Shown here: positions 1 through 7,836 of the stretch, one piece after another
Position numbering within the stretch: position 1 is the stretch's first letter
Layout of the letters: each line of letters begins with the position of its first letter
NCBI GenBank assembly: GCA_934572465.1
Contig: CAKTLG010000001.1
Location: forward strand, 1 to 64,000
Length of the DNA stretch: 64,000 bases
Source: an uncultured Oscillospiraceae bacterium
GTDB lineage: Bacteria > Bacillota > Clostridia > Oscillospirales > Oscillospiraceae
Direction of reading: 5' to 3'
The notes under the pieces: generated by a model
What the model was told of the DNA's origin: nothing
What the model saw: the letters and a program-made list of their open reading frames with translations, nothing else
The model's database searches: none
Program-made: the position numbers and the translations under genes

Positions 1-115
1 CGCGTGACAAATTACTCTTTGCGCGGAGCGCGTGTCGCAGCCGCCTTACGGGCGGCAAGGCACGAAGCGCAGCGAATTCCCATTGAAAAGGCGGCATAGC
101 CGCCTTTTCAAATAC
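1..115 (+). repeat. Repeat family B, left copy (partial)
   Basis: Non-coding. The stretch from about position 13 (ACTCTTTGCGCGGAGCG, then GTGTCG, GCCG, GGCG, CGAAGCGCAG, GAAAAGGC) can be aligned by eye with 63585-63670, where the order ACTCTTCTCGCGGAGCG, GTGTCG, GCCG, GGCG, CGAGCGCAG, CAAAAG recurs. Both copies end in a hairpin-forming segment. Only the end of the unit lies in the window on this side, so its full length is unknown. I see no coding potential. Confidence 0.55.
83..111. terminator. Bidirectional hairpin, part of repeat B
   Basis: Perfect inverted repeat TTGAAAAGGCGGC-ATA-GCCGCCTTTTCAA with A-rich 5' and T-rich 3' arms on both strands. It lies 20 bp beyond the mnmG stop and could act as a back-up terminator. 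Confidence 0.5.
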
Positions 116-117
116 TC

Positions 118-146
118 AAAAACGCGGGAGTTACTCCCGCGTTTTT
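118..146 (-). terminator. mnmG terminator with the stop codon as loop
   Basis: AAAAACGCGGGAG-TTA-CTCCCGCGTTTTT is a 13-bp perfect stem. On the minus strand the three loop bases are the TAA stop of mnmG, so the last codons of the gene form half of the terminator. Confidence 0.75.
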
Positions 147-2008
147 GAAGTAATATAGAGCATTAAAGCCGCGACATCCGCCGGACTGACGCCCGAGATG
201 CGCCCCGCCTGTCCCAGATTCTGCGGGCGAATGGCGGCGAGCTTCTCGCGCGCCTCCAGACGAAGGCCGTCGATTCCGGCATAGTCGATATCCTCTGGAA
301 TGGCGCGGCGCTCGAGCCGCGCAAACTCCGCCACCTCCGCTTGCTGGCGGCGAATGTAGCCCTCGTACTTCACCGCGATTTCCACGCTCTCGGCCAGCGC
401 GGGCGGGAAGTCACGGCAGCCGCCGTCGAACGCGCGCAGGTCGTCGTAACGCAATTGCGGGCGGCGCAGCAGCGCGATGAGGGGGCTTCCGTCATGCACC
501 TCCGCCGTGCCGCGCTCGCGCAGAAGCGCGTTGAGCGCATCGGACGCGGGAACGCCCGTATGCTCCAGGCGCTTGATCTCGCGGCGCACGGCGTCGTATT
601 TTTCATTGACGCTTTGCAGCGTTTCGCCGCTCACAAGCCCCAGCTCGTGCCCGATGGCCGCGAGCCGCTCGTCGGCGTTGTCCTGCCGCAGAATGAGGCG
701 GTACTCGCTGCGGCTCGTCATCATGCGGTAGGGCTCGTTCGTGCCCTTGGTCACAAGGTCGTCGATGAGCGTGCCGATGTAGGACTGTTCGCGGCCCAAA
801 ATGAACGGCGCTTCGCCCTTGAGCTTGCGCGCAGCGTTCACGCCCGCGACGAAGCCCTGCGCCGCCGCCTCCTCGTAGCCCGATGAGCCGTTGAACTGTC
901 CCGCGCCGTACAGACCCTCGATGTGCTTGTACTCGAGCGTCGGGTACAGCGCCGTCGGGTCGATGCAGTCGTACTCAATGGCGTAGGCCGGACGCATGAT
1001 CTCCGCGTGCTCGAGGCCCTTGACCGAGTGCAGCATTTCGATCTGCACCTCCTCGGGCATCGAGGAGGAAAAGCCCTGTATGTACAGCTCCTCGGTGTCG
1101 AGCCCCATCGGCTCGATGAAAAGCTGGTGGCGCGGCTTGTCGGGGAAGCGGACGATCTTCGTCTCGATACTCGGGCAGTAGCGCGGGCCGACGCCCTCGA
1201 TCACGCCGGAGTAGATGGGGCTCCTGTCCAGATTCTCGCGGATGACGCGGTGCGTTTCCGCCGTGGTGTAGGTCAGGTAGCAGACCGCGCGGTTCTCCGG
1301 CGGTTTTTCCGTTGAAAACGAGAACGGCAGCGGCGTTTCGTCGCCCGTCTGCACCTCCATCTGCGAAAAATCGACACTGCGCGCGTTCACGCGCGGCGGC
1401 GTGCCGGTCTTGAAGCGGCGCAGCGGCAATCCGAGCTTTTTGAGCGCTTCGGCCAGCGTGAGCGAGGCGTGCATCCCGTCAGGGCCGCTCTCGCGCACGC
1501 ATTCGCCGACGATGGTGCGGCCATCCAAAAATGTGCCGGAGCAGAGAATGACGGCCCTTGCGGCGTAGACGCCGCCCGTCTCGGTCACGACGGCGGAAAC
1601 ATGTCCGTCCGTGACGCGAAGATCCACGATCTCCGCCTGACGCAGCAGCAGATTTTCCTGCGTTTCGAGCGTGTGCTTCATCACGCTCTGATAGCGTTTT
1701 CGGTCGGCCTGCGCGCGCAGCGACCAGACCGCGGGCCCCTTGCCGCGGTTGAGCATCCGATACTGGATGCAGGCCTTATCCGCCGCCTTTGCCATCTCGC
1801 CGCCGAGCGCGTCAAGCTCGCGCACGAGATGCCCCTTGCCCGTGCCGCCGATGGCGGGGTTGCAGGGCATATTGCCAACGGCGTCCAGGTTGATCGTGAA
1901 GCACACCGTCTTCATCCCAAGCCGCGCACAGGCGAGCGAGGCCTCGATGCCCGCGTGGCCCGCGCCGATGACGGCGACGTCATAGCTTCCCGCTTGAAAT
2001 TCCCGCAT
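131..2008 (-). CDS. mnmG: tRNA uridine-5-carboxymethylaminomethyl(34) synthesis enzyme MnmG
   Basis: FAD-dependent subunit that works with MnmE to install the carboxymethylaminomethyl group on U34 of wobble-position tRNAs in the cytoplasm. The 625 residues match the usual family length. The N-terminal Rossmann motif GAGHAG sits at residues 15-20, followed by the GidA signatures MPCNPAIGGTGKGHLVREL and GPAVWSLRAQADR, and later the FNGSSGYEEAAAQG segment. The start is an ATG preceded by AAAGGGGCTGAG. It lies 4 bp after the metallophosphoesterase stop, so the two are very likely co-transcribed. The usual partner mnmE is not in the window. No defects seen. Confidence 0.97.
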   Translation of the reverse strand: MREFQAGSYDVAVIGAGHAGIEASLACARLGMKTVCFTINLDAVGNMPCNPAIGGTGKGHLVRELDALGGEMAKAADKACIQYRMLNRGKGPAVWSLRAQADRKRYQSVMKHTLETQENLLLRQAEIVDLRVTDGHVSAVVTETGGVYAARAVILCSGTFLDGRTIVGECVRESGPDGMHASLTLAEALKKLGLPLRRFKTGTPPRVNARSVDFSQMEVQTGDETPLPFSFSTEKPPENRAVCYLTYTTAETHRVIRENLDRSPIYSGVIEGVGPRYCPSIETKIVRFPDKPRHQLFIEPMGLDTEELYIQGFSSSMPEEVQIEMLHSVKGLEHAEIMRPAYAIEYDCIDPTALYPTLEYKHIEGLYGAGQFNGSSGYEEAAAQGFVAGVNAARKLKGEAPFILGREQSYIGTLIDDLVTKGTNEPYRMMTSRSEYRLILRQDNADERLAAIGHELGLVSGETLQSVNEKYDAVRREIKRLEHTGVPASDALNALLRERGTAEVHDGSPLIALLRRPQLRYDDLRAFDGGCRDFPPALAESVEIAVKYEGYIRRQQAEVAEFARLERRAIPEDIDYAGIDGLRLEAREKLAAIRPQNLGQAGRISGVSPADVAALMLYITSKTRE

Positions 2009-2012
2009 GATC

Positions 2013-2882
2013 TCAGCCCCTTTCCAGTGTGATGACCGCCACCTGCGGGCGGTTCAGAATGCGCGGGATGACCCTCGGCGAATTGCCGAGCCCGCGGTGG
2101 ACGAATACCTCCGCGCCCTCGCAGTCCTCGTCCGTGCAGTGGTAGAAGCCGCTCGTGAACGAGGGGAACAGCGTGAACGTGGTGTCGATGACGCCGTCGG
2201 TGAACGGCGGGCGCCAGATGCCGCCGTGCGCGTGGCCGGAGAACGTCAGATCCGCGCCGAGGCGGCAGTAGTAGCCGTTGAAATTGTTGTTGCGGTGCGC
2301 CAGCAGCAGCCAGAACGGATCGCCGTATGCGGCGTAGACCTCCCGCGCCAGCGCGCGCGGCGTTTTCTGGTCGGCGTAGCCGTTGGGGTCGTCGATGCCC
2401 GCAAGAACGATGGTATCGCCGTTCCGCGTGAGCTCGGTGAATTCGTTCGAGAGCACCGTGACGCCATTCTCCCGCAGCGTGCGCTTGATGTCCTCCACGA
2501 CCGCGGTGCCGTGGCCCCACTCGTGGTTGCCCGTGACGTAATAGGTCGGCGCGATGGCGGTAAGCGCCGCGCCGACCTCGGCGGCGTAAACAGCCGGCTC
2601 CTGCGTGCGGCGGTCGACCAGATCGCCCGTGAGGAAAATATACTCCGGCTGCGCAGCGCTGACCGCGTCGTAAAGCCGCTCGTTGTCCTTGCCGAAGTAT
2701 TTGCCGTGCAGGTCGCTCAGCTGCACGATGCGGCAGCCGTCAAAGCCTGCGGGCAGCGCGCCGGAGGCGAACGCCGCTTCGTCCGTTTCAATGCTGCTGT
2801 TGCCCCACCAGAGATAGAGCGCGAACAGCGCGAGCAGCGCGAGCGGCAGGATATGCGGTTTTTTTCGGTGCTGCCTTGCCAT
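2013..2882 (-). CDS. Membrane-anchored metallophosphoesterase (YkuE/YaeI type)
   Basis: Calcineurin-like phosphoesterase of 289 residues with one N-terminal membrane anchor (about residues 11-26, PLALLALFALYLWW), so the catalytic domain probably faces outwards. The metal-site blocks are all present in order: SDLHG (about 56-60), GDLVDR, GNHEW, a later LLLAHRNN and SGHAHGG. Relatives act on UDP-diacylglucosamine or other phosphodiesters; the substrate here is not readable from sequence. The start ATG follows AGGAGCGATCT. It is the first gene of a two-gene unit with mnmG, an unusual pairing that probably reflects transcription rather than shared function. Confidence 0.85.
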   Translation of the reverse strand: MARQHRKKPHILPLALLALFALYLWWGNSSIETDEAAFASGALPAGFDGCRIVQLSDLHGKYFGKDNERLYDAVSAAQPEYIFLTGDLVDRRTQEPAVYAAEVGAALTAIAPTYYVTGNHEWGHGTAVVEDIKRTLRENGVTVLSNEFTELTRNGDTIVLAGIDDPNGYADQKTPRALAREVYAAYGDPFWLLLAHRNNNFNGYYCRLGADLTFSGHAHGGIWRPPFTDGVIDTTFTLFPSFTSGFYHCTDEDCEGAEVFVHRGLGNSPRVIPRILNRPQVAVITLERG

Positions 2883-2924
2883 AGATCGCTCCTATTGAAA
2901 GACGCACTGCGTCCAAAATGCTTC

Positions 2925-2947
2925 AGGGGCGGCAAAATGCCGCCCCT
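2925..2947. terminator. GC-rich hairpin between permease gene and metallophosphoesterase
   Basis: AGGGGCGGC-AAAAT-GCCGCCCCT. It follows the permease stop on the minus strand but lacks a clear T tract, and it overlaps the likely 5' leader of the metallophosphoesterase. It may be a weak terminator of the ABC operon or a leader hairpin. Confidence 0.4.
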
Positions 2948-2948
2948 T

Positions 2949-2978
2949 ATTGTACCACATGCGCCGCGGGCTAAACAA
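2949..2978 (-). promoter_or_regulatory. Putative sigma-A promoter for the metallophosphoesterase-mnmG unit
   Basis: On the minus strand TTGTTT (2978-2973), an 18-bp spacer and TACAAT (2954-2949), about 65 bp upstream of the start codon. Confidence 0.5.
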
Positions 2979-2983
2979 GCCCA

Positions 2984-5900
2984 TTATTCCGCGCTCTTGA
3001 GGCTCTCCACCATGTCGATCTTCTTCATCCGGAAGTGCGCCAGCAGATTGACAAGGAACGAGAACAGCGCCGTGAGCACGGCGGCGTAAAGATAGCTCAT
3101 TGGATCGGTCTCGCGGCCGAACATCATCAGGTCGATCTCCGTCGAGCGCACGAGGTAAACGTGCAGCCAGTGCCCCATGAGGATGCCGAGCGCGATGCCG
3201 AACACCGTGAGCACGATATTCTCGCGGTAGACGTAGGCCGAGACCTCGCCGTCGTAAAATCCGAGCAGCTTGATCGTCGCCAGCTCGCGCGAGCGCTCGG
3301 TGATGTTGATGTTCGAGAGGTTGTAGAGCACGACCATCGCCAGCGCCGCCGCTGCGAGGATGACGATGACCACGACGAAGTCCACGCGCTCCATGCTGTG
3401 GGTGTAGGTATCCTGTGTGTCGCGCATACGCGAGGTGGATACGACGCCGCTGAGCGTCAGCAGCCCCTCAAAGATCGAGCCGCAGGTCTCGGTATCGTCG
3501 CTTGTAAAGTTCAGAAGATAGGCGTTCGCCTCCGCCGTTTTGCCGAAGACGGATTCATAATACGCGGGCGTCATGTAGACGAAGTGGCCCGTGTAATGCT
3601 CGTAAATGCCGGCGACCGTCACGTCGGCGCGCTCGTCTCCGTCAAGGAAAAGCGTATCGCCCGCCGAGACCTTCAAAAGCTCGGAGAGCTTCTGGTCGAT
3701 GTACACGCCGTCGTCGCGCATCGTGATAGCCTCGCCCGTTTTGCTGTCCAGCAGGTCGATGGCCTTGCCGATCTCTCCGGCGTCCATCACCTCGACATAC
3801 GCCGTGGTGGAGTAGGCCGGTGAAATAGCGGTCGCCGATGAGGCGGCGCAGGGGACGCTGTCAAGGATGCGGTCGTCCGACGCGATGTATTCCTCCACCG
3901 CCGCGCGCTCCTCGGGCAGTACGTTGTCCGCAAGCGTGACCTGCGCGCTGTAGTGGAACAGCTCGTCATACTGGCGCGACATCGTAAAGAGCAGGGACGA
4001 GCGCAGACCGAAGCCTGCGATGATGAGCGCCGTGCAGCCGCCGATGCCGATGACCGTCATCCAGAAGCGCTTCTGATAGCGGAAAAGGTTGCGCGCCGTG
4101 ACCTTGTAGGTGAACGACATCCGCCGCCACAGGGGGCTGATATACTCAAGGAACACGCGCTTGCCGGCCTTGGGCGTGCGCGGGCGCATCAGGCTTGCGG
4201 GCGTTTCGCGCAGCGTCGCCATGCAGGCCCAGAGCGTTGCGAGCGTCGTGCACGCGACCGCCGCCAGCACGGAAAAGACCGAGATGTCCGCATAGGCGTG
4301 CAGCTCGATGTCCGGCATCTGATACATGATCTGATAGGCCGTGAAGATCATCTTGGGAAAGAGCGTGTAGCCGATGGCAAGACCGGCTATGCCGCCGGTC
4401 AGGCTCGGCAGCAGGCCGTAATAGAGGTATTTTCTCGAAATGGCTGCGCGGCTGTAGCCCAGCGCCTTGAGTGAGCCGATCTGCACGCGCTGCTCCTCGA
4501 CCATGCGCGTCATCGTCGTCAGGCATACGAGCGCCGCCACAAGGAAGAAGATGATGGGGAAGACGCTTGCAAGGTTCGCCATGCGCTCGGCGTCCTGTCC
4601 GAAGCCCGTGTAGCCGGGGTTGTAGCTGCGGCTGAAGAGGTACCACTCGCAGCTTTCGATGTCCGCGACCTCGCGCCGCGCGTCGGTGATCTTCTGCTGC
4701 GCGTCGGCGATCTTTTCGTCGGCCTCCGTCTTTGCGTCCTCGTATTCGGCAAGGCCCTCGCGATAGTCGCGCTCGCCGGAGACGAGCTCGGCATAGGCAT
4801 CTGTCAGCTCCTGTGTGCCGTCGGCATACTGCTGCTCGCCGTCATAGTATTCCTGCCAGCCGTCGTCCAGCTCCCTTCGGGCATCGGCAAGCTGACGCTC
4901 CGCATCCCGCAGCTGTGCGGGCGCGTCGTCGAGCTGCTGCTTTGCCTCGTCCAGCTGCTTTTTGGCCTCGCGCAGCGTCAGCCCGCTTTCGCTGAGCTGC
5001 CGCATACCGCTTTCGTATTCCGCGCGCCCCTCGTCAAGCTGCCGCTTGCTCGCGGCAAGGCTGTCTGCGCTGATGCTCTGAAGCTGTGCGAGCTGACCTC
5101 GCAGCTCCGCGAGCTGTGCGGCTGCCGCCGTGCGCGTAGCTGTCAGCTCCGATCTCTGCGCCGCCGCAAGCTCCCTTTGCGCAAGAAGCTCCGCCCGCTG
5201 TGCCGCGACAGCCTCCTCCGGCTGTCCATCCAGCAGCGCGAGCGCCGCGTCGATCCGCGCAAGCGCGGCGTCTGTTTCCGCGATCCCCGCGTCCAGTTCG
5301 TTGAGTCCTGCCTGCGCCTGCGCGATACCGTCGGTAAGCTGCGTCCTCATCCCGTTGAGCACGCCGTCCGTCGTCGTAAGGGCCGCGCTGTCGCCGCGGC
5401 CAAGGTCGTCGAGCAGCCGATCGGGCGCGCCCTCATAGGGCGAGCCGCTTCCGGCGAGCGCGTCCGTCACCGTGACGGCGAGCGTGTCGAGCTGGCGCTG
5501 CCCCTCGTCGAGCTGTTGTCCGGCGGAGCCAAGCTCCGCCGCGGCCGCGCTGAGCTGCTGCTGTCCCTTTTCGTATTCCGCCCGGCCGTCGGCATATTCG
5601 GCGAGGCCGCGCTCGTATTCCGCCCGCGCGTCCTCGTATTCGGCAAGACCGTCTCTGTATTCCTGCTCGCCGTCAAGCAGCGTCTGATAGGCGTCGTCCA
5701 GCTCCGCGCGGGCGTCGTTCAGCTCCTGCTGCCCGTCGCGGTAGTCGCGCCAGCCGTCGTCCAGCTTTCTGCGGGCGTCGTTCAGCTCGTTTTTCGCGTC
5801 GCCGAGCTTTTCATCGGCCTCCGCCTTCGCGTCGTCCAGCTCGCGCTGCGCATCATCCAGCTTTTCCGTCGCCTCGTCCACGAGCGAATTGTGCCGCAGC

Positions 5901-6643
5901 TGCGCGCGCTCCTCGCCGAACGGCTCCAGCTCGTCGAGCACGGCGTCGATATAGTCGTCGTAGTCGTCGTAGAATGCGGTCATTTCCGCCGCGCCCGTGA
6001 CGCGCGCGTAAGCCGCCGTGTAGTAATCGAGCGCAAACGCCTCGCGCGGCAGGTACAGATACGCCTTCACCGTGCCGCTGCCGATCGTGGATGTGCCGCG
6101 CTCCACGGCGAGGTACACCGGCGAGCGGATGGTGCCGACCACTGTAAACGTATCCTGCGCGAGCGCGTCGTCCAGCTTGTCAGACGGGGTGAGCGTGATG
6201 GCATCGCCGATGGAAATGTCCATCAGGCCGAGCATTTTTTCCTCTACCACGCACTCATCCGCGCGCGCGGGCATACGTCCCTCGCGCAAAAGCACATCAT
6301 TGATGCCCGCGCCGCTCAGCGACAAAACCTTTACGACCGCGTCCGTCGCGTCGGAGGAGGCGAACGCGTCGATGACATACGCGCCCTCGGCGGCCTCAAT
6401 AGTGTCCTGCGCCTTGAGCGCGTCGATGTCGTCCTCCGTCAGCCCCAGCGTCGAAAGCACCTGAATGTCGGCCAGATGCAGCGAGTCGAGATAATCGTCG
6501 CCCGTGCGCTTCATGTCCGGCGCGGTGGCCTTGAGCCCCGAGAGGAACGCTACCGACAGCGCCACCAGGATCATGATGGAAAAGAAGCGGCTGCGGGTAT
6601 GGCTGATCTCGCGCCAGAAGTCCTTGCGCATCGCGTTTTTCAT
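2984..6643 (-). CDS. FtsX/MacB-family ABC transporter permease with a long coiled-coil insert
   Basis: Permease subunit of 1219 residues, partner of the ATPase encoded 31 bp upstream. One N-terminal membrane segment (about residues 17-37) is followed by an extracytoplasmic domain. Residues about 255-655 form a highly charged helical region built of degenerate 7-residue units such as LDDAQRE, LDDGWRD and YRDGLAE. The first FtsX domain follows (VFPIIFFLVAALVCLTTMTRMVEEQR and three further helices), then a second periplasmic domain and a second FtsX domain at the C-terminus (VVIVILAAAALAMVVLYNLSNINITER). This is the architecture of large Firmicutes FtsX-type exporters or mechanotransmission ABC systems. 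The substrate is unknown. RBS AAGGGAGG precedes the ATG. Confidence 0.88.
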   Translation of the reverse strand: MKNAMRKDFWREISHTRSRFFSIMILVALSVAFLSGLKATAPDMKRTGDDYLDSLHLADIQVLSTLGLTEDDIDALKAQDTIEAAEGAYVIDAFASSDATDAVVKVLSLSGAGINDVLLREGRMPARADECVVEEKMLGLMDISIGDAITLTPSDKLDDALAQDTFTVVGTIRSPVYLAVERGTSTIGSGTVKAYLYLPREAFALDYYTAAYARVTGAAEMTAFYDDYDDYIDAVLDELEPFGEERAQLRHNSLVDEATEKLDDAQRELDDAKAEADEKLGDAKNELNDARRKLDDGWRDYRDGQQELNDARAELDDAYQTLLDGEQEYRDGLAEYEDARAEYERGLAEYADGRAEYEKGQQQLSAAAAELGSAGQQLDEGQRQLDTLAVTVTDALAGSGSPYEGAPDRLLDDLGRGDSAALTTTDGVLNGMRTQLTDGIAQAQAGLNELDAGIAETDAALARIDAALALLDGQPEEAVAAQRAELLAQRELAAAQRSELTATRTAAAAQLAELRGQLAQLQSISADSLAASKRQLDEGRAEYESGMRQLSESGLTLREAKKQLDEAKQQLDDAPAQLRDAERQLADARRELDDGWQEYYDGEQQYADGTQELTDAYAELVSGERDYREGLAEYEDAKTEADEKIADAQQKITDARREVADIESCEWYLFSRSYNPGYTGFGQDAERMANLASVFPIIFFLVAALVCLTTMTRMVEEQRVQIGSLKALGYSRAAISRKYLYYGLLPSLTGGIAGLAIGYTLFPKMIFTAYQIMYQMPDIELHAYADISVFSVLAAVACTTLATLWACMATLRETPASLMRPRTPKAGKRVFLEYISPLWRRMSFTYKVTARNLFRYQKRFWMTVIGIGGCTALIIAGFGLRSSLLFTMSRQYDELFHYSAQVTLADNVLPEERAAVEEYIASDDRILDSVPCAASSATAISPAYSTTAYVEVMDAGEIGKAIDLLDSKTGEAITMRDDGVYIDQKLSELLKVSAGDTLFLDGDERADVTVAGIYEHYTGHFVYMTPAYYESVFGKTAEANAYLLNFTSDDTETCGSIFEGLLTLSGVVSTSRMRDTQDTYTHSMERVDFVVVIVILAAAALAMVVLYNLSNINITERSRELATIKLLGFYDGEVSAYVYRENIVLTVFGIALGILMGHWLHVYLVRSTEIDLMMFGRETDPMSYLYAAVLTALFSFLVNLLAHFRMKKIDMVESLKSAE

Positions 6644-6674
6644 GTTGCCGCCTCCCTTCGTAAGAATAAGTACG

Positions 6675-7379
6675 TTACCATTCGATGGTTTCCACGCTCT
6701 GCGGCGTTTCGTTGCGCTCCATGCGCTCCACCGTGCCGTTTTTGATGTGGATGACGCGGTCGGCCATCGGCGTGATGGCGCTGTTGTGCGTGATGACCAC
6801 GACCGTCACGCCCTTTTTCCGGCAGGTGTCCTGCAAGAGCTTCAAAATCTGCTTGCCCGTCACATAGTCGAGCGCGCCCGTCGGCTCGTCGCACAGCAGA
6901 AGCTTTGGATTTTTCGCCAGCGCGCGGGCGATGGCCACGCGCTGCTGCTCGCCGCCGGAGAGCTGGCCGGGGAAGTTGTTTGCGCGCGCGGAAAGCCCCA
7001 CCTCGTTCAAAACGGACGCCGCATCGAGCGGATCGTCGCAGATCTGCGCGGCCAGCTCCACGTTTTCAAGCGCCGTCAGGTTGCCGACGAGGTTGTAGAA
7101 CTGAAAGACAAAGCCGATGTCATGGCGGCGGTAGGTCGTGAGCTGGCGGGCGTTGAAGCCGCTCACGCGCGTGCCGTCGACCGTGATGGTGCCGCCGGAG
7201 CAGGCGTCCATGCCGCCGAGCATATTCAGCACCGTCGTCTTTCCCGCGCCGGACGGCCCCACGATCACGCAGAACTCGCCCTTCTCGATCGTAAAGCTGA
7301 TGTGGTCGACCGCGCGGATCTCCACCTCGCCGCTGCGGTAGACCTTGGATACATCTTCAAACGTGACAAAAGCCGACAT
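6675..7379 (-). CDS. ABC transporter ATP-binding protein (LolD/MacB-like)
   Basis: Cytoplasmic ATPase driving the FtsX-type permease downstream. It shows Walker [10 protein letters not shown] (about residues 39-47), signature [15 protein letters not shown], Walker [12 protein letters not shown] and a switch His in VVITHNS, all intact. I prefer the ATG at 7379 ([10 protein letters not shown], 234 aa) because GGGAGGGTCGAAGC places a good ribosome-binding site in front of it; an in-frame ATG at 7400 would add seven residues without a clear site. The C-terminal tail after the ATPase core is short, as in MacB/LolD relatives. It is the first gene of the two-gene operon. Confidence 0.93.
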   Translation of the reverse strand: MSAFVTFEDVSKVYRSGEVEIRAVDHISFTIEKGEFCVIVGPSGAGKTTVLNMLGGMDACSGGTITVDGTRVSGFNARQLTTYRRHDIGFVFQFYNLVGNLTALENVELAAQICDDPLDAASVLNEVGLSARANNFPGQLSGGEQQRVAIARALAKNPKLLLCDEPTGALDYVTGKQILKLLQDTCRKKGVTVVVITHNSAITPMADRVIHIKNGTVERMERNETPQSVETIEW

Positions 7380-7416
7380 GCTTCGACCCTCCCAGCTCAA
7401 ATATCATTACTATTCT

Positions 7417-7445
7417 ATTATATAAGGCAACGTCGGGAATTGCAA
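7417..7445 (-). promoter_or_regulatory. Promoter of the ABC exporter operon
   Basis: Minus-strand TTGCAA (7445-7440), 17-bp spacer, TATAAT (7422-7417), with the ATPase start about 40 bp downstream. Close to the sigma-A consensus. Confidence 0.75.
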
Positions 7446-7511
7446 GAGGGAATTCGTCATCTTGCATGAAGAAGCTGTTAACCTTTTAGATAAAATCATG
7501 AAACTCAACGA

Positions 7512-7540
7512 TTGAAATTTGCGCCCGCCGCGCCTATACT
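7512..7540 (+). promoter_or_regulatory. Strong promoter for a 25-codon ORF
   Basis: TTGAAA (7512-7517), exactly 17 bp, TATACT (7535-7540). The predicted transcript begins near 7547 and reaches the terminator at 7675-7698, a unit of about 150 nt. Confidence 0.7.
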
Positions 7541-7581
7541 TCAAACTGAAGTAAATGAAAGAAAGGAGCGTGAGAACAAAT

Positions 7582-7659
7582 ATGTTTGAGAACTTCATCA
7601 AGCAGGATGTCGATGACATGATCTTCGGCAGCACTGAGCAGATCATCAGCGAGCGCTGA
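7582..7659 (+). CDS. Predicted 25-residue microprotein with its own promoter and terminator
   Basis: ATG to TGA encodes a 25-residue acidic peptide beginning MFENFIKQDVDDM and ending IISER. It is preceded by GAAAGGAGCG, a strong ribosome-binding site about 10 bp upstream, with a near-consensus promoter before that and a Rho-independent terminator 16 bp after the stop. I do not recognise the peptide; it has no membrane segment or signal sequence. The unit could encode a real microprotein, or be a small regulatory RNA with an incidental ORF. It lies between the divergent ABC operon and prfB, and prfB has its own promoter downstream, so it is not an obvious prfB leader. Confidence 0.5.
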   Translation: MFENFIKQDVDDMIFGSTEQIISER

Positions 7660-7674
7660 GATCGACGGAAGGAA

Positions 7675-7698
7675 CCACGCCAGGGGCGTGGCTTTTTT
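7675..7698 (+). terminator. Terminator of the 25-codon ORF
   Basis: CCACGCC-AGG-GGCGTGG followed by CTTTTTT. A second, looser hairpin (CCGTCC...GGACGG then ATTTTTC, about 7728-7767) lies between it and the prfB promoter. Confidence 0.75.
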
Positions 7699-7767
7699 GT
7701 TTTTATCGCCGCTGATGCGGAAAAGACCGTCCGGACGGGAGTTTTTGCCCCGCAGGACGGATTTTTC

Positions 7768-7796
7768 TTGCTTTCGTCCGGCGCGTGTGATATACT
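7768..7796 (+). promoter_or_regulatory. prfB promoter
   Basis: TTGCTT (7768-7773), 17 bp, TATACT (7791-7796), about 40 bp before the prfB start. Confidence 0.65.
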
Positions 7797-7836
7797 TTTT
7801 CGGCTAATGCAGAATGAGATGTAAGGAGAGAACGCC

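Noticed and set aside
7582-7836. The 25-codon ORF as the first part of a frameshifted prfB.
   Set aside because: A terminator and a separate promoter lie between, its peptide does not resemble the RF2 N-terminus, and prfB is full length from 7837.
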